Source: Allofrancisella inopinata
GTDB lineage: Bacteria; Pseudomonadota; Gammaproteobacteria; Francisellales; Francisellaceae
Assembly: GCF_012222965.1 (NCBI RefSeq)
Contig: NZ_CP038241.1
Location: forward strand, 930,001-994,000
DNA length: 64,000 bases
Reading direction: 5' to 3'
In this document: piece by piece, positions 27,180 to 37,784 of the stretch
How positions within the stretch are numbered: the first letter of the stretch is position 1
How the letters are laid out: the number at the start of each line of letters is the position of its first letter
Translations under genes and position numbers: made by a program
Notes under the pieces: generated by a model
What the model was told of the DNA's origin: nothing
The model's input: only the letters and a program-made list of their open reading frames with translations
Database searches by the model: none

Positions 27180-28475
27180 CTAATTTTCTTGAAAAAAAGT
27201 TTTCGCTAAAGCTATTGTTTTTTCTATATCTTGATCACTATGAGCTATAGATACAAAACCAGCTTCGTAAGCAGATGGCGCTAAATAAACGCCTTTTTCC
27301 AACATATATGCGAAAAACTTATTAAACATATTTAGATTTGTTTTACCTAAATCTTTAAATGTTTGAATTTGTACTTTTTCGTGGCAGAAAAATAAACCAA
27401 ACATACCACCTACGCTTTTAGCATGAAAAGCAAAATCATAATTCTCTGCTGCAGTATTTAAACCATCTACAAGTTTAGCAGTTTTGACACTTAATTCCTC
27501 GTAAAATCCTTCTTTGCTAACTTTCTCAAGAGTCGTTAAGCCTGCTATCATCGCTATAGGGTTTCCAGAAAGTGTACCTGCTTGATAAACTGGACCAGCT
27601 GGAGATACCATTTGCATAATATCCTTAGCTCCACCAAAAGCACCTACTGGCATACCTCCACCTATTACTTTACCTAAAGTTGTCAGATCCGGCTTAACGT
27701 TAAATACTTGTTGTGCTCCACCTAGTGCTACTCTAAATCCAGTCATTACTTCATCAAAAATTAGTAAACTTTGATTTTCATCACATAATATTCTTAGGCT
27801 ATGTAAAAAATCATTTTGTGGCAAAATCATATTCATATTACCTGCTACAGGTTCTACTATGATACATGCTATTTCGTTTTTATATTTTTCAAATAAAGAT
27901 TTTACTGATTCAACATCATTAAAATCAGCTATTAAAGTGTCTTTAACAACATCCTCTGGTACGCCAGGAGAATTCGGTTGTCCTAATGATAAAGCACCTG
28001 AACCAGCTGCTACTAGAAATTCATCAGCATGCCCATGATAACAACCTTCAAATTTAATAATCTTATTTTTACCTGTATATGCTCTAGCTAACCTAATAGC
28101 ACTCATAGTAGCTTCTGTACCAGAGTTTACAAACCTAACTTGTTCAATATTTGGCATTAATTGGATAATTTTTTTAGCTAATTCAACTTCTAGCTTACAA
28201 GGAGCCCCATAGCTTAAACCGTTATCTAGTTGGCATTTGATAGCTTCTAAAACATCATCATCACCATGGCCTAAAATCATTGGTCCCCAAGAGCCTATAT
28301 AATCTATATATTTATTCCAGTCAACGTCATAGATATAAGCTCCTTTAGCAGATTTTATAAACCTTGGAAAATCTTGTTTAACACTTTTAAAAGCCCTAAC
28401 TGGTGAGTTTACTCCACCAGGTATATATTGCTTAGCTTCTTCAAAAAGATTAACTGAGCTGGTGTTATTATCCAT
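27180..28475 (-). CDS. hemL: Glutamate-1-semialdehyde 2,1-aminomutase
   Basis: It makes 5-aminolevulinate for haem. The 431-aa PLP enzyme shows [52 protein letters not shown] and the PLP Lys in [17 protein letters not shown]. It is last in the operon and its start overlaps the gshB stop by 8 bp. Confidence 0.96.
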   Translation of the reverse strand: MDNNTSSVNLFEEAKQYIPGGVNSPVRAFKSVKQDFPRFIKSAKGAYIYDVDWNKYIDYIGSWGPMILGHGDDDVLEAIKCQLDNGLSYGAPCKLEVELAKKIIQLMPNIEQVRFVNSGTEATMSAIRLARAYTGKNKIIKFEGCYHGHADEFLVAAGSGALSLGQPNSPGVPEDVVKDTLIADFNDVESVKSLFEKYKNEIACIIVEPVAGNMNMILPQNDFLHSLRILCDENQSLLIFDEVMTGFRVALGGAQQVFNVKPDLTTLGKVIGGGMPVGAFGGAKDIMQMVSPAGPVYQAGTLSGNPIAMIAGLTTLEKVSKEGFYEELSVKTAKLVDGLNTAAENYDFAFHAKSVGGMFGLFFCHEKVQIQTFKDLGKTNLNMFNKFFAYMLEKGVYLAPSAYEAGFVSIAHSDQDIEKTIALAKTFFQEN

Positions 28476-29439
28476 CTAATTGCTCCTGCCTGATTTTATG
28501 TATTTTATGTTCTACTGCTTGCATCAGTAAGCTTGCAGCATTAATTTTAGTAGCTTTATAAATTTCTTGTATACCTGTAGGACTAGTGATATTTATCTCC
28601 GTTAATTTATCACCTATTACATCAATACCTGCAAACATTACTCCATGTTTTTTAAGTTTCTTAGCAACTTTTTTTGCTATTGTATAATCATTATCTTCCA
28701 GTGGTCTAACTTCTGCTGTTGCTCCAGCTGCTAGATTACCACGATTGTCTTTGTCACTAGGTATACGTGCAAGCAAATATTTGATAGGCTCACCATTAAC
28801 TATAAGTATTCTTTTATCACCCTTAGATATAGCTTGTTGGTAATCTTGCACCATTATGTACTTAGTCTGGTGATGTGTTAGTGTCTCTAAAATTACATTT
28901 TTATTTTTATCACCCTCTTTTATCCTAAATATAGAACTTCCCCCCATACCATCTAAAGGCTTAACTATAATATCTTTATGCTCATCATAGAATTTATTTA
29001 TTTGCTCATAACTTCTAGTAATAAGCGTATTGGGAGAATATTTAGGGTAATTTGAAATTGCTACTTTTTCATTAAAATCTCTTAGAGCCTGAGGATTGTT
29101 TACTATTAAAACATCAGCTTTTTTAGCTAAATCTAACATATAAGTTACATAAATATATTCCATATCAAATGGTGGATCTTTACGCATAAAGATGCAATCT
29201 AGGTCCAATAATGAAAAGTTCCTATGCTGTGAAATAATTTCATACCAAAGACTTTTATCCTTATGAATTTTTACCTCAAGGGCATCTCCTTTTGGTTTGC
29301 CATTGTCTATATACAAATCATTTAAGTAAAATGTATAGATATCCCAATCTTTATCTTGAGCTGCTAACAACATCATAAAAGTACTATCTTTAGAGATGTT
29401 AAAAGAGTTTAGGTTATCTATTATAAAGCCTATTTTCAT
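28468..29439 (-). CDS. gshB: Glutathione synthetase
   Basis: An ATP-grasp ligase that adds glycine to gamma-glutamylcysteine. It is 323 aa with [26 protein letters not shown] (ATP binding), [26 protein letters not shown] and [13 protein letters not shown], the usual bacterial GshB order. Glutathione reductase begins at 63556. Confidence 0.95.
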   Translation of the reverse strand: MKIGFIIDNLNSFNISKDSTFMMLLAAQDKDWDIYTFYLNDLYIDNGKPKGDALEVKIHKDKSLWYEIISQHRNFSLLDLDCIFMRKDPPFDMEYIYVTYMLDLAKKADVLIVNNPQALRDFNEKVAISNYPKYSPNTLITRSYEQINKFYDEHKDIIVKPLDGMGGSSIFRIKEGDKNKNVILETLTHHQTKYIMVQDYQQAISKGDKRILIVNGEPIKYLLARIPSDKDNRGNLAAGATAEVRPLEDNDYTIAKKVAKKLKKHGVMFAGIDVIGDKLTEINITSPTGIQEIYKATKINAASLLMQAVEHKIHKIRQEQLDG

Positions 29440-29444
29440 TATGT

Positions 29445-30383
29445 TTATCCTATTCTATACCCAATATATTTAGTTAAATCATTGCCATTTAAAATATCTG
29501 CTATTTGAAGCATTTTTTTATTTGGAAATTGTAACTGTTTAAATCTAATAACTTTATCTAAAGTAGCAATATCTATGCCTATTTTTGAAACGTCTACTAT
29601 AGTTCCAGACGCTTGTTGTGAATTTTGTTCTAAAATTTCAAATTGCCCTACTTTTATAGTTTGATTTTCAAGAATAAAAAAAGCTGATGGCCAAGGAGTA
29701 AAGGCTCTAATATGACAGCTAATTTGTTCTGCTGTATTACTAAAATTTATTAAACCTTCTTGTTTTGTTATCTTATGAGCATAAGTGGGTGTACCGATTT
29801 GAGGCTTAGCTTGTACATTATCAATATTTTCTAAAGTTTCTAGTAGAGGTTTAATTGCTAGCTTAGCAAAACTATCATGTAAACTTGCTGATGTATCTGT
29901 GTCTTTTATATCTATTTCTAAAGTATTAAGGATATCACCAGTATCAAGCCCTTCATCCATTTGCATTATACAGATACCTGTTTTTTTATCACCAGCTTGG
30001 ATTGCTCTTTGAATTGGGGCAGCTCCTCGCCATTTAGGTAGCAAAGATACATGAATATTCAAACAACCATGCTTGGGAATTTCCAAAAACTCTTTTGGTA
30101 CGATTATACCGTAAGCTATAACGACGATAACATCTGGTTTTAGTTCTTTTAATTGCTCTAAAACTTCTGGATCTTTTTTAAAAGATTGTGGTTGAAGTAT
30201 CAAAGTGTTATTAGCTAAAGCAACTTCTTTAACAGCAGAATATTGGACTTTCTTACCTCTACCTTTTGCTCTATCTGGTTGCGTTAATACTGCCTTGATA
30301 TTTTGACCACTTGCATATAAATCTTTTAAAACGTAAGCTGAAATCTCTGGCGTTCCTGCAAAGACAACATCTAACTTTTTCAT
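29445..30383 (-). CDS. fmt: Methionyl-tRNA formyltransferase
   Basis: It formylates initiator Met-tRNA. The 312-aa protein has FAGTPEISAYVL, TQPDRAKGRGKKVQYS, the catalytic region CLNIHVSLLPKWRGAAPIQR and MDEGLDTGDIL, plus the C-terminal OB-like domain. It lies between a small membrane protein and gshB with gaps of 3-5 bp, so it is in their operon. def is not adjacent. Confidence 0.96.
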   Translation of the reverse strand: MKKLDVVFAGTPEISAYVLKDLYASGQNIKAVLTQPDRAKGRGKKVQYSAVKEVALANNTLILQPQSFKKDPEVLEQLKELKPDVIVVIAYGIIVPKEFLEIPKHGCLNIHVSLLPKWRGAAPIQRAIQAGDKKTGICIMQMDEGLDTGDILNTLEIDIKDTDTSASLHDSFAKLAIKPLLETLENIDNVQAKPQIGTPTYAHKITKQEGLINFSNTAEQISCHIRAFTPWPSAFFILENQTIKVGQFEILEQNSQQASGTIVDVSKIGIDIATLDKVIRFKQLQFPNKKMLQIADILNGNDLTKYIGYRIG

Positions 30384-30386
30384 TTA

Positions 30387-30785
30387 TCAATTCCTAAAAG
30401 CATACGCCTGTAAAGAAACGTTGCTTAATTCATCTAGCTGGCCTTCTGGATACAAACAAATATATTTAATCTCATCTGCGCCATTTTCGGCAGCTAATTC
30501 TACAGCTTTTTTTAAGTTTCTATCACATAGTTTCGTAAAATCATCCCGATTAGTCGTATGAGTAGATACCCTAATTAGACCAACTGCACCTTCTGCTTCA
30601 TTTTGGTAACGTAGGTTATAGATTTTTACACTATCAGGAGCAACTTTGGGTAGTTTAACACTATATTCTGGTAAAAAAACACCTTTGGTTTCATAGTCAT
30701 TGTTAGAGGTAAAAAAATAAATACACGTAACAAATACTGCTATTATTACGACTATATACATAACATTTTGATTAAATCTACTCAT
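30387..30785 (-). CDS. Small membrane-anchored protein, unknown function
   Basis: A 132-aa protein with one N-terminal membrane segment (about residues 8-26, VMYIVVIIAVFVTCIYFF) followed by a soluble domain. That domain contains IYNLRYQNEAEGAVGLIRVS and two Cys (LCDRNLKKAVELAAENGADE, YICLYPEG). It opens the fmt-gshB-hemL operon, three bases before fmt. No known family. Confidence 0.75.
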   Translation of the reverse strand: MSRFNQNVMYIVVIIAVFVTCIYFFTSNNDYETKGVFLPEYSVKLPKVAPDSVKIYNLRYQNEAEGAVGLIRVSTHTTNRDDFTKLCDRNLKKAVELAAENGADEIKYICLYPEGQLDELSNVSLQAYAFRN

Positions 30786-30917
30786 ACCTAAAAACTATCT
30801 TTTAAAATTTTATTAGATTTTAACATATGTTACACTAGGTAGAAGTTTTTTTAAAAATTATACTTTGTTTAAAAAAAAAAATCTACATCGCTACTATTTT
30901 CATAATAAAACTAAAAC

Positions 30918-33092
30918 TTAAAAAATATTACAATAAGTATTAGCGCTTGTATTTCTTCTTGACAGTATAAGTTTTTCAATTCTTTGTAATAGTGGGAGGT
31001 AGTCACCTATAGTAATTTTATTTTTATTTTTAAAATCATTCAATAATCCTATGAAACCTTCGAGGCAACCTTCTTTACTACAGGTTTGTACAATAAAGTT
31101 TGCTAACTGATCATTATTTATTTTAAAATATTCTAAAATAACTTCATCGTTATTATCACCTCTCATCAGTGCCATAAAAAGCCCAGGGGGCCCGTTTTTG
31201 TTTTTAGCAGCCAATAATTCTATTTTCTTATAAATGCTAATATCATTAATACTATTTATGGCGTTGATATAAGCTGTAACAGCTAATGTATGGCCCTCTA
31301 GTAAAGCCACGTAAAGTCCAGGGAACCCATCTTTGTTTTTAGCAGCCAACAACTCTTCTATTTTCTTATAAATGCTAATATCATTAATACTATTTATGGC
31401 GTTGATATAAGCTGTAACAGCTAATGTATGGCCCTCTAGTAAAGCCACGTAAAGTCCAGGGAACCCATCTTTGTTTTTAGCAGCCAACAACTCTATTTTC
31501 TTAGCAGTGTTAATACCACTAATACTATTTATAGCGTTAATATAAGCTATAACAGCTGATGTATGACCTTCTTGTAAAGCTACGTAAAGCCCAGGGGACT
31601 TATCTTTGTTTTTAGCAGCCAATAACTCTATTTTTTTAGCAGTGTTAATACCACTAATACCATTTATGGCGTTAGTATAAGCTGTAACAGCTAATGCATG
31701 ACCTTCTTGTAAAGCCATAAAAAGTCCAGGGGTCCCATTTTTGTTTTTAGCAGCCAATAATTCTATTTTCTTATCAAGGCTAATACCATTTATAGAGTTA
31801 ATATAAGCTGTAACAGCTGATGCATGACCATTTCCCAAGGCTAAATATAATAATCCAGCATTGTCACTTTTGGGGATTGGTAATAAATTTTTCCAATAAT
31901 CTCTTTTAGGTTCGTCAAAACCCTCCTCTGGAACAACCAGGTTATCACCAGATTGTTCTACTCCAAATACTAAAATAGAAATTGCATACTCTTGATTAGC
32001 GTCTGAAATTGTTTCCCTAAATAAGGACTCTAATATATTACCTCCATTTTGCGAATGAACGTCAGAAAAGGCAAGCCGCTTATATCTGTCATGGTCAATT
32101 AAATGGTAACCCATTTCATTTGAACCGCCAATTGCAATAACATGACTAGCTCTGGAAAGTAAACATGCAGTAGGTTTTTCATTAATTAATAAATTTTTTA
32201 TTAGATCCCATGTATTATTTTTAGTATAGAGACCTAAGTGTTTCTTTAGTAAATAAATAGAATTATCTTTCTGTCTTTCTTTTTCTTGCTCTCCAAATAA
32301 AGTTAAGTTAAAGTATGTTGTACTATTACTACGCTTTAGCACTTTATTTTCTTGTATACTTCCACGGTTACCTATGTTTGATATAGTACGACGAAGATTT
32401 GGCCTGTTTTCTTGCGAGTGTTTTGGTCGTTTAAACAACTCCCTACCACGATTATAGCCTTGGTGTGTAAATGGTTTATTATCTCCATCCCAGGTGTTAA
32501 AGTTTTTATTCCATACCGCCTCTTCTTCTGTACTAAGATTTTGTGGGCTTTCTAAGCCAAAATATATTGCTATCCCCTCAAGCCAAGGTTTTATGCTTAA
32601 TAATTTATCTATTGCAATAAGGCTCTGTTGAGGTTGTAGTTTGTCTTTATTAGCTCTTCTGATTATCTCTGCTTTGTTAATATCACGAACTAATAGCTCG
32701 ATGGCAAAAAACTCTTTTAACTTTTTTAATCCTTCTTTGCTAGGTATTATTAAAGGTGGTGAAATTGAATTAGTTTCATTTGCAATTTCAGCAGGCAATT
32801 TACCTGTTATAAGTTCAAGGGTACCTTCTTTATTATAGTGAAAACTATATTTTTTATTTGAGGGGTTTATATATATAGTATCTAAGTCATGATGTTCAGG
32901 CAGTGGATTCAGATTTATAACTTTATAATTTCTTAACTTATCTTCATATCCATTAATAAACCTTAACCTGTTAACATACGTATTAATATCGTTTCTAATA
33001 ATAGCTTGTATTGCCATAAAAGCTACACCATAACACATTCCGTCTTCGTTGATAGTGTATCCAAGGCGCTTCATTAATGATAAAATATACAT
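30918..33092 (-). CDS. Candidate Cys-His-Asp protease effector with ankyrin-like repeats
   Basis: A 724-aa protein without signal peptide. Counted from the ATG at 33092, DGMCYGVAFM holds Cys20, SRASHVIAIGG holds His317 and HLIDHDRYKR holds Asp333. This order and context resemble YopT-type and ShET2/EspL/OspD3-type papain-like proteases, whose motifs are G-x-C-x-G, SHA/V-A and F-D. From about residue 440 come five to six repeats of about 46 aa (KIELLAAKNKDG, PGLYVALLEGHT, AVTAYINAINSI), similar to the ankyrin-like repeats after such proteases. The ATG at 33074 and a TTG at 33140 are alternative starts; none has a ribosome site. The long gap between Cys and His is unusual. Activity is inferred. 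Confidence 0.65.
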   Translation of the reverse strand: MYILSLMKRLGYTINEDGMCYGVAFMAIQAIIRNDINTYVNRLRFINGYEDKLRNYKVINLNPLPEHHDLDTIYINPSNKKYSFHYNKEGTLELITGKLPAEIANETNSISPPLIIPSKEGLKKLKEFFAIELLVRDINKAEIIRRANKDKLQPQQSLIAIDKLLSIKPWLEGIAIYFGLESPQNLSTEEEAVWNKNFNTWDGDNKPFTHQGYNRGRELFKRPKHSQENRPNLRRTISNIGNRGSIQENKVLKRSNSTTYFNLTLFGEQEKERQKDNSIYLLKKHLGLYTKNNTWDLIKNLLINEKPTACLLSRASHVIAIGGSNEMGYHLIDHDRYKRLAFSDVHSQNGGNILESLFRETISDANQEYAISILVFGVEQSGDNLVVPEEGFDEPKRDYWKNLLPIPKSDNAGLLYLALGNGHASAVTAYINSINGISLDKKIELLAAKNKNGTPGLFMALQEGHALAVTAYTNAINGISGINTAKKIELLAAKNKDKSPGLYVALQEGHTSAVIAYINAINSISGINTAKKIELLAAKNKDGFPGLYVALLEGHTLAVTAYINAINSINDISIYKKIEELLAAKNKDGFPGLYVALLEGHTLAVTAYINAINSINDISIYKKIELLAAKNKNGPPGLFMALMRGDNNDEVILEYFKINNDQLANFIVQTCSKEGCLEGFIGLLNDFKNKNKITIGDYLPLLQRIEKLILSRRNTSANTYCNIF
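31221..31496 (-). repeat. Two near-identical tandem 138-bp units inside the repeat protein gene
   Basis: A stretch of about 135 bp beginning TATTTTCTTATAAATGCTAA at 31221 recurs from 31359 with no difference I can see. The step is 138 bp, exactly 46 codons, and one copy carries an extra codon (Glu) at the join. The other repeats are clearly diverged, so this unit was duplicated recently. An assembly collapse or expansion is possible here. Confidence 0.9.
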
Positions 33093-33202
33093 ATTTTTAA
33101 TTTTTATATAAAAGAAAAATAAATTAATAATTATACACAAACCAATAATAAATGAAACAAAATAGTAATTAAGGTTATTTTAATTATAAATTTTATTAAT
33201 AA

Positions 33203-33224
33203 CTGAAGTTACGGACTTTTAAAT
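33203..33224. repeat. Solo end of the IS4-type element of type B
   Basis: CTGAAGTTACGGACTTTTAAAT matches the outer end of the element at 54096-55290 (right end, read inward) with one change (A for G) over 22 bases. It has no transposase or partner end nearby. It lies between the protease-like gene and rlmL and looks like a scar left by deletion of an IS copy. Confidence 0.7.
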
Positions 33225-33260
33225 CTTAATAATTTTCAATATAGTAAAAGATATCATCAA

Positions 33261-35414
33261 CTATTTATACCTTACCTGCCAACAATTGTGAATATTTTTA
33301 TTAGATAAAAAATCCCTAGATAAACACTGTTTATCAATGTTTTCACAGTTATATTTGTTTAATATAGTTTCAGAAATTTTAAAACGTCTGTAGTTATTAG
33401 AAAAATATAAAACCCCATCTTTTTTCAAAGAATCCATCGCTAAATTTACTAGTAACTCATGATCTCTTTGAATATCAAGCACGTCATCCATACGCTTAGA
33501 ATTAGAAAAAGTTGGTGGATCTAGAAATATGACGTCAAATTTTTGTGTATTTGACTTTAACCAACTAATACAGTCCGATTGAATAAAACTATGTTTTGAA
33601 ACATCAAGATTATTTAGCTTAAAATTTTGCCTACCCCATTCTAGATAAGTATTTGACATATCAACGCTTGTGGTTTTAGCACCTAACAAAGCTGCATGAA
33701 CACTGGCTGTACAAGTATAGCTAAAAAGGTTCAATAAACTTTTATTTTTAGCTTTTTTTGCAACTAATTGTCTAATTTTACGGTGATCTAAGAAAATACC
33801 TGTATCTAGATAATCATCGAAATTAACATAAAACTTTGCATCAAATTCTTTTATTATATGAAATTTATTTTTGCTATCTGATTTTTGGTATTGATCTTTA
33901 CCTTTTTGGCGTTGACGTACTCTTGTGTAAATATTACTATATGGAATATTCAAAGTTTTATGTACCTGATAGATAGCTTGGTAAAACCTTTGCTTGGCAA
34001 TACTAGGGTCTATAGTTGCATCTGCTTTATATTCTTGTAAAAAAACATTCTCACCATAGATATCAACAGCTACTGCAAATGTTGGTATATCAGCATCGTA
34101 TAGACGATAACACTCTACTGCTGCTTGCTTTAACCAAGGTTTTAAATTTTTAAGGTTCTTTTGTAGCTTATTAGCAAAATCCATATGCTCATCAGATTTA
34201 GCTGCAGAAGCTTCAGCAAGGCGAATATTTTTTTCTAATTGAGATTCATGTTTAAATCTTGATTGCTCATTTATTTCAAACTGATATAGGATAGTTTCTA
34301 TAGCACCGTTATAAAATTTATTGCGCTTAGTCGTGCGAAACTGTAACTCTTTTATAGAATCATAGAAATTAGTTAATATTGCAACTTTCCAATTTTGAAA
34401 ATCAGCGTAAAGCCTTTCATCAAAGCCATTAAATGCATCTAATAAATCAGCTATTCTATCACCGAATAATCTCTCACCATATGGCGGGTTTGTAACTATT
34501 AAACCAGTATTTAGAAATACATTTTTAAGATCTCTAATATCTTGTTGTTTAATCGTGATAATATCACTCAATCCTGCTAAAGAAATATTTTTACTAGCTT
34601 TATCTAAAATACTATTATCGATATCATAGCCCTGGATAATGGCTTTTGAAATTTTTACACTTTCTTTAGCTTTAGTTAGTAAATCTTGCCATAGTTCTTG
34701 ATTATGTAATCTTGAGTTAAAAACCTTGAAATCATCGTTTAGTATTGCTGGAGCAATATTTTTAGCCATTAATGCAGCTTCTATTAAAATTGTGCCAGAA
34801 CCGCACATTGGGTCTACTAAAATTGGTGTATCTCTTTTTAACTCTTCTAGCCACCCTGCTTTTATAAGTATAGCTGCAGCTAGATTTTCTTTTAATGGTG
34901 CTTGACCTTGGTTTTGTCTATATGAACGCCTATGTAAACTTTCTAAATTAATACACAAATACACATTCACAAAATTTTTATGTAAATGTAGCTTAATAAC
35001 ATTATCCGGATTTTCCGTATCAACATCCGGGCGTTCTTTAAAATTATTTCTAAATTGGTCAACTATCGCGTCTTTTGTCTTTTGTGAGACAAACATAGTA
35101 TTATTAAAATCATAATGATTTCCTGATACTATAATTTTAAAAGTTTTATCAACATCAAAATAGTCATTCCAGTTTATTGAAGATATAAAATCATATAGTT
35201 CTTGCTGAGTTTCAACCTTTTGGGTAGCTATTTTAAGCATCACTTGACTAGCTAAACGTGAATGAATACAAACTTTATATGCATCCTCTAGAGGGCCCTC
35301 AAATTCTACTCCGGCAAGTTTTTCTTGAGCTGATATTTTTAGGCCTACTAGTTCCTCTTTTAAAAGAATTTCTAAACCTTTAGCGCAACTGATAAAAAAA
35401 GTAAAATTTTGCAT
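33261..35414 (-). CDS. rlmL: 23S rRNA methyltransferase RlmKL (m2G2445 and m7G2069)
   Basis: A 717-aa two-domain enzyme. The N-terminal half has a THUMP domain and the RlmL methyltransferase ([27 protein letters not shown]). The C-terminal half is the RlmK methyltransferase ([35 protein letters not shown]). Length and order match the fused gammaproteobacterial protein. It modifies 23S rRNA during large-subunit assembly. Confidence 0.95.
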   Translation of the reverse strand: MQNFTFFISCAKGLEILLKEELVGLKISAQEKLAGVEFEGPLEDAYKVCIHSRLASQVMLKIATQKVETQQELYDFISSINWNDYFDVDKTFKIIVSGNHYDFNNTMFVSQKTKDAIVDQFRNNFKERPDVDTENPDNVIKLHLHKNFVNVYLCINLESLHRRSYRQNQGQAPLKENLAAAILIKAGWLEELKRDTPILVDPMCGSGTILIEAALMAKNIAPAILNDDFKVFNSRLHNQELWQDLLTKAKESVKISKAIIQGYDIDNSILDKASKNISLAGLSDIITIKQQDIRDLKNVFLNTGLIVTNPPYGERLFGDRIADLLDAFNGFDERLYADFQNWKVAILTNFYDSIKELQFRTTKRNKFYNGAIETILYQFEINEQSRFKHESQLEKNIRLAEASAAKSDEHMDFANKLQKNLKNLKPWLKQAAVECYRLYDADIPTFAVAVDIYGENVFLQEYKADATIDPSIAKQRFYQAIYQVHKTLNIPYSNIYTRVRQRQKGKDQYQKSDSKNKFHIIKEFDAKFYVNFDDYLDTGIFLDHRKIRQLVAKKAKNKSLLNLFSYTCTASVHAALLGAKTTSVDMSNTYLEWGRQNFKLNNLDVSKHSFIQSDCISWLKSNTQKFDVIFLDPPTFSNSKRMDDVLDIQRDHELLVNLAMDSLKKDGVLYFSNNYRRFKISETILNKYNCENIDKQCLSRDFLSNKNIHNCWQVRYK

Positions 35415-35529
35415 AAAAAATGTAAACTATGTTATATGGCTTAAATGATATAGTAATTAAAGTAAATGACAATGGATATAACAGAACTTTGCTAGTTATT
35501 TACTTAAGATAAAACTAAATACATAAACC

Positions 35530-35552
35530 ACTCCCAACCCGAAGTTGAGAGT
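35530..35552 (-). terminator. Intrinsic terminator after the GH64-like gene
   Basis: On the minus strand, ACTCTCAAC, the loop TTCGG and GTTGGGAGT form a stem with one G-T pair, 13 bp after the stop at 35566. A T-rich stretch follows (TTTATGTATTTAGTTTT). The UUCG-like loop is typical of stable hairpins. Confidence 0.6.
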
Positions 35553-35565
35553 TGTCTAATATTTC

Positions 35566-37704
35566 CTAATTTGGAGCTGCGCAACCAGGGATATTATGAT
35601 ATATAGATGTGTTTGGAGATTCAGCTGCAATAGTGGTTGTACCATCTGAAACTGAAACATAATACTTAAATTTGTTTTGTGTTGTAGAGTTTGGACAATT
35701 TTTCCATACAGCTCCTGTTACAATTTGCTCAATTTGGTCTCTAGGAACCTCTGAAGTAACTTTATAGGTATAATTAGCACTAGAGTCTGGTCCTGAGACT
35801 TTTGTTACTGAGGTTGTGTTAATATTAGTTGGTGCTATACCTCCACATTGAGCCCAACTACTCTGGCCGATTCGATGGCAGTTAGAACCATTTGTTGTAG
35901 AGGTTATAGGAGAAGCTTGAACAATGTAGCTGCCTAATATCTCTTCCGGAGTGTTTTTAGTTGTAAAAACAGCTGCTACAGAGCAAGTCTGGCTTGGACG
36001 CTCATCTTGACAGTTTAAAAGAGTACCTGAAACTACAGTTGGGGTATCGACACTAATATTTGGTCTAGGAGGCGTTCCAGGAGTAGTCTGAGGATAACCT
36101 GACATATCATTTATAGTGACTGTGATTGGATTACTTATATTATTACTGGTAAGGGTACCATCTTGAGCTAAAAAATCGTCAAATGCAAACGTATATACCG
36201 TTGGGTATTGCTTGTCAGAAGTTACTGTCGCATTAGTACAAAGATCTCCAGAAGATTTATCATAACATAGCGAATGAATAACCTTTGAATATTGACTAAA
36301 CCATGGACCTTTATCTGTTAAACTTCCATTTGCAGAATTATTTTTATATAAAATATCTTCATTACTATTTATGATATTTTTCAAAGAATCTTTATCTATA
36401 GCAATATTGTATATTTGACTATTTGAAACAGGAAGCAATCCTGCTGAAAAAAGAGCTGTCAATGATTCAGCTATAAGCCCTTTTGCTGGATGATTAGTTT
36501 GAATAGTAGCTACTGTTGTATACACTTTTGGTAATATGTTATTGTTATCAAAAGGCCATTGACCTGGACTAAAAAAATCAAATGAACTTACATAATCCAT
36601 AGGTATATATTCCTTTTGTAAAATACTTTGGTTACCTGTCGGTGTTGTACATGTGCTTAGATCTGTAGTATCTGTACATACCTTCGGAATAAACTCCCAA
36701 CAACTACTACTATTAGCATAAGCTCCATATATCGGCCTACCTTGTGAATCATACCCATTTATTTTTTGGCTACATTGGCTATTAGCTGATATTCCATTTG
36801 CAAAATAAACAACGTCTTTAAAAATAATTGTTTGAGGATAAGCTGGCTGGTTTAGCTGACTTACATCAAAAGCAAGCTGATGAGATGTATCTGTATAGTA
36901 ACTTATTAGATTATTCAAATAAGAAGTCGAAGATATAGTTTGTAGTAAATAACTTGTACCAGTAGCTGGAGGATCATTTGCAATATTTTTTTGAGATCCT
37001 AAAGAATTTGTAGCTCCAGAAGAAGTAGCTATTCCGGAAGGACTGATAATACGTATTGGATTTAATCCAGAATCATTAAATACCAGAGAGCTCCAAGTAG
37101 TTTGGTTTTCTGAATAAACTCCTGTTGGCATTTCAGGTACTGCTTTATTCATAATCTGACTCCAACTCATTCCTAAAGGGTATCCAGATTCAGTCAGATC
37201 ACTAACAACAATAGGAGAAGGATTTTGTATAGTAATTGGTATACCAAAAAAATCAACACTTGTAGGATCTATATATAGCACACCGTTCTGCCATGTTAGT
37301 TCAAATTTATCATAAACTACTTGAGACATATAATAATTACTATCTGAAGAGCTAGTGCTATAAAAAGGTATGGATGAAGCAACACCTCCTAAAGGATGTC
37401 CTATAGATACATATATTCGTCCGGATACAAATGGATCTGGAAGTTTTATTGTAAAGTCTCCAGCTGTTCCGATACTTTTACTATAGTCTTGCAAATATGC
37501 CTTACCTAGTAAAGGTCCTTTTGTCAAAGATCCATCATTATTTACTGTATAAATGTTTGCTCCATCTACAACCGTTATATAAGTATCATCGACCACATTA
37601 GCGTTATTAATAATTTTTAATGGATAATCTGCAGCTTCTAACGAGTTAAAACTCAATAGCCCCAAACTTAAGAGACATCCCTTTTTTAATATTTTCTTTT
37701 TCAT
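35566..37704 (-). CDS. Secreted GH64-like (beta-1,3-glucanase fold) protein
   Basis: A 712-aa exported protein with signal peptide MKKKILKKGCLLSLGLLSFN, cut after LEA. About residues 90-560 follow the GH64/thaumatin-like pattern (GRIYVSIGHPLGG, YDKFELTWQNGVLYIDPTSVDFFGIPITI, TYTVV-like strands). The C-terminal 150 residues are Ser/Thr/Pro-rich with paired Cys. GH64 enzymes cut beta-1,3-glucan of fungi or algae. I could not verify catalytic acids. It is divergent from a lipoprotein gene. Confidence 0.7.
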   Translation of the reverse strand: MKKKILKKGCLLSLGLLSFNSLEAADYPLKIINNANVVDDTYITVVDGANIYTVNNDGSLTKGPLLGKAYLQDYSKSIGTAGDFTIKLPDPFVSGRIYVSIGHPLGGVASSIPFYSTSSSDSNYYMSQVVYDKFELTWQNGVLYIDPTSVDFFGIPITIQNPSPIVVSDLTESGYPLGMSWSQIMNKAVPEMPTGVYSENQTTWSSLVFNDSGLNPIRIISPSGIATSSGATNSLGSQKNIANDPPATGTSYLLQTISSTSYLNNLISYYTDTSHQLAFDVSQLNQPAYPQTIIFKDVVYFANGISANSQCSQKINGYDSQGRPIYGAYANSSSCWEFIPKVCTDTTDLSTCTTPTGNQSILQKEYIPMDYVSSFDFFSPGQWPFDNNNILPKVYTTVATIQTNHPAKGLIAESLTALFSAGLLPVSNSQIYNIAIDKDSLKNIINSNEDILYKNNSANGSLTDKGPWFSQYSKVIHSLCYDKSSGDLCTNATVTSDKQYPTVYTFAFDDFLAQDGTLTSNNISNPITVTINDMSGYPQTTPGTPPRPNISVDTPTVVSGTLLNCQDERPSQTCSVAAVFTTKNTPEEILGSYIVQASPITSTTNGSNCHRIGQSSWAQCGGIAPTNINTTSVTKVSGPDSSANYTYKVTSEVPRDQIEQIVTGAVWKNCPNSTTQNKFKYYVSVSDGTTTIAAESPNTSIYHNIPGCAAPN

Positions 37705-37784
37705 AACGTTGTACTATTATTAATGTTGACTTTGATTTAATCATTATTTAATATCAGGTGTAATAAAAAATAGCAAGCTTTATC

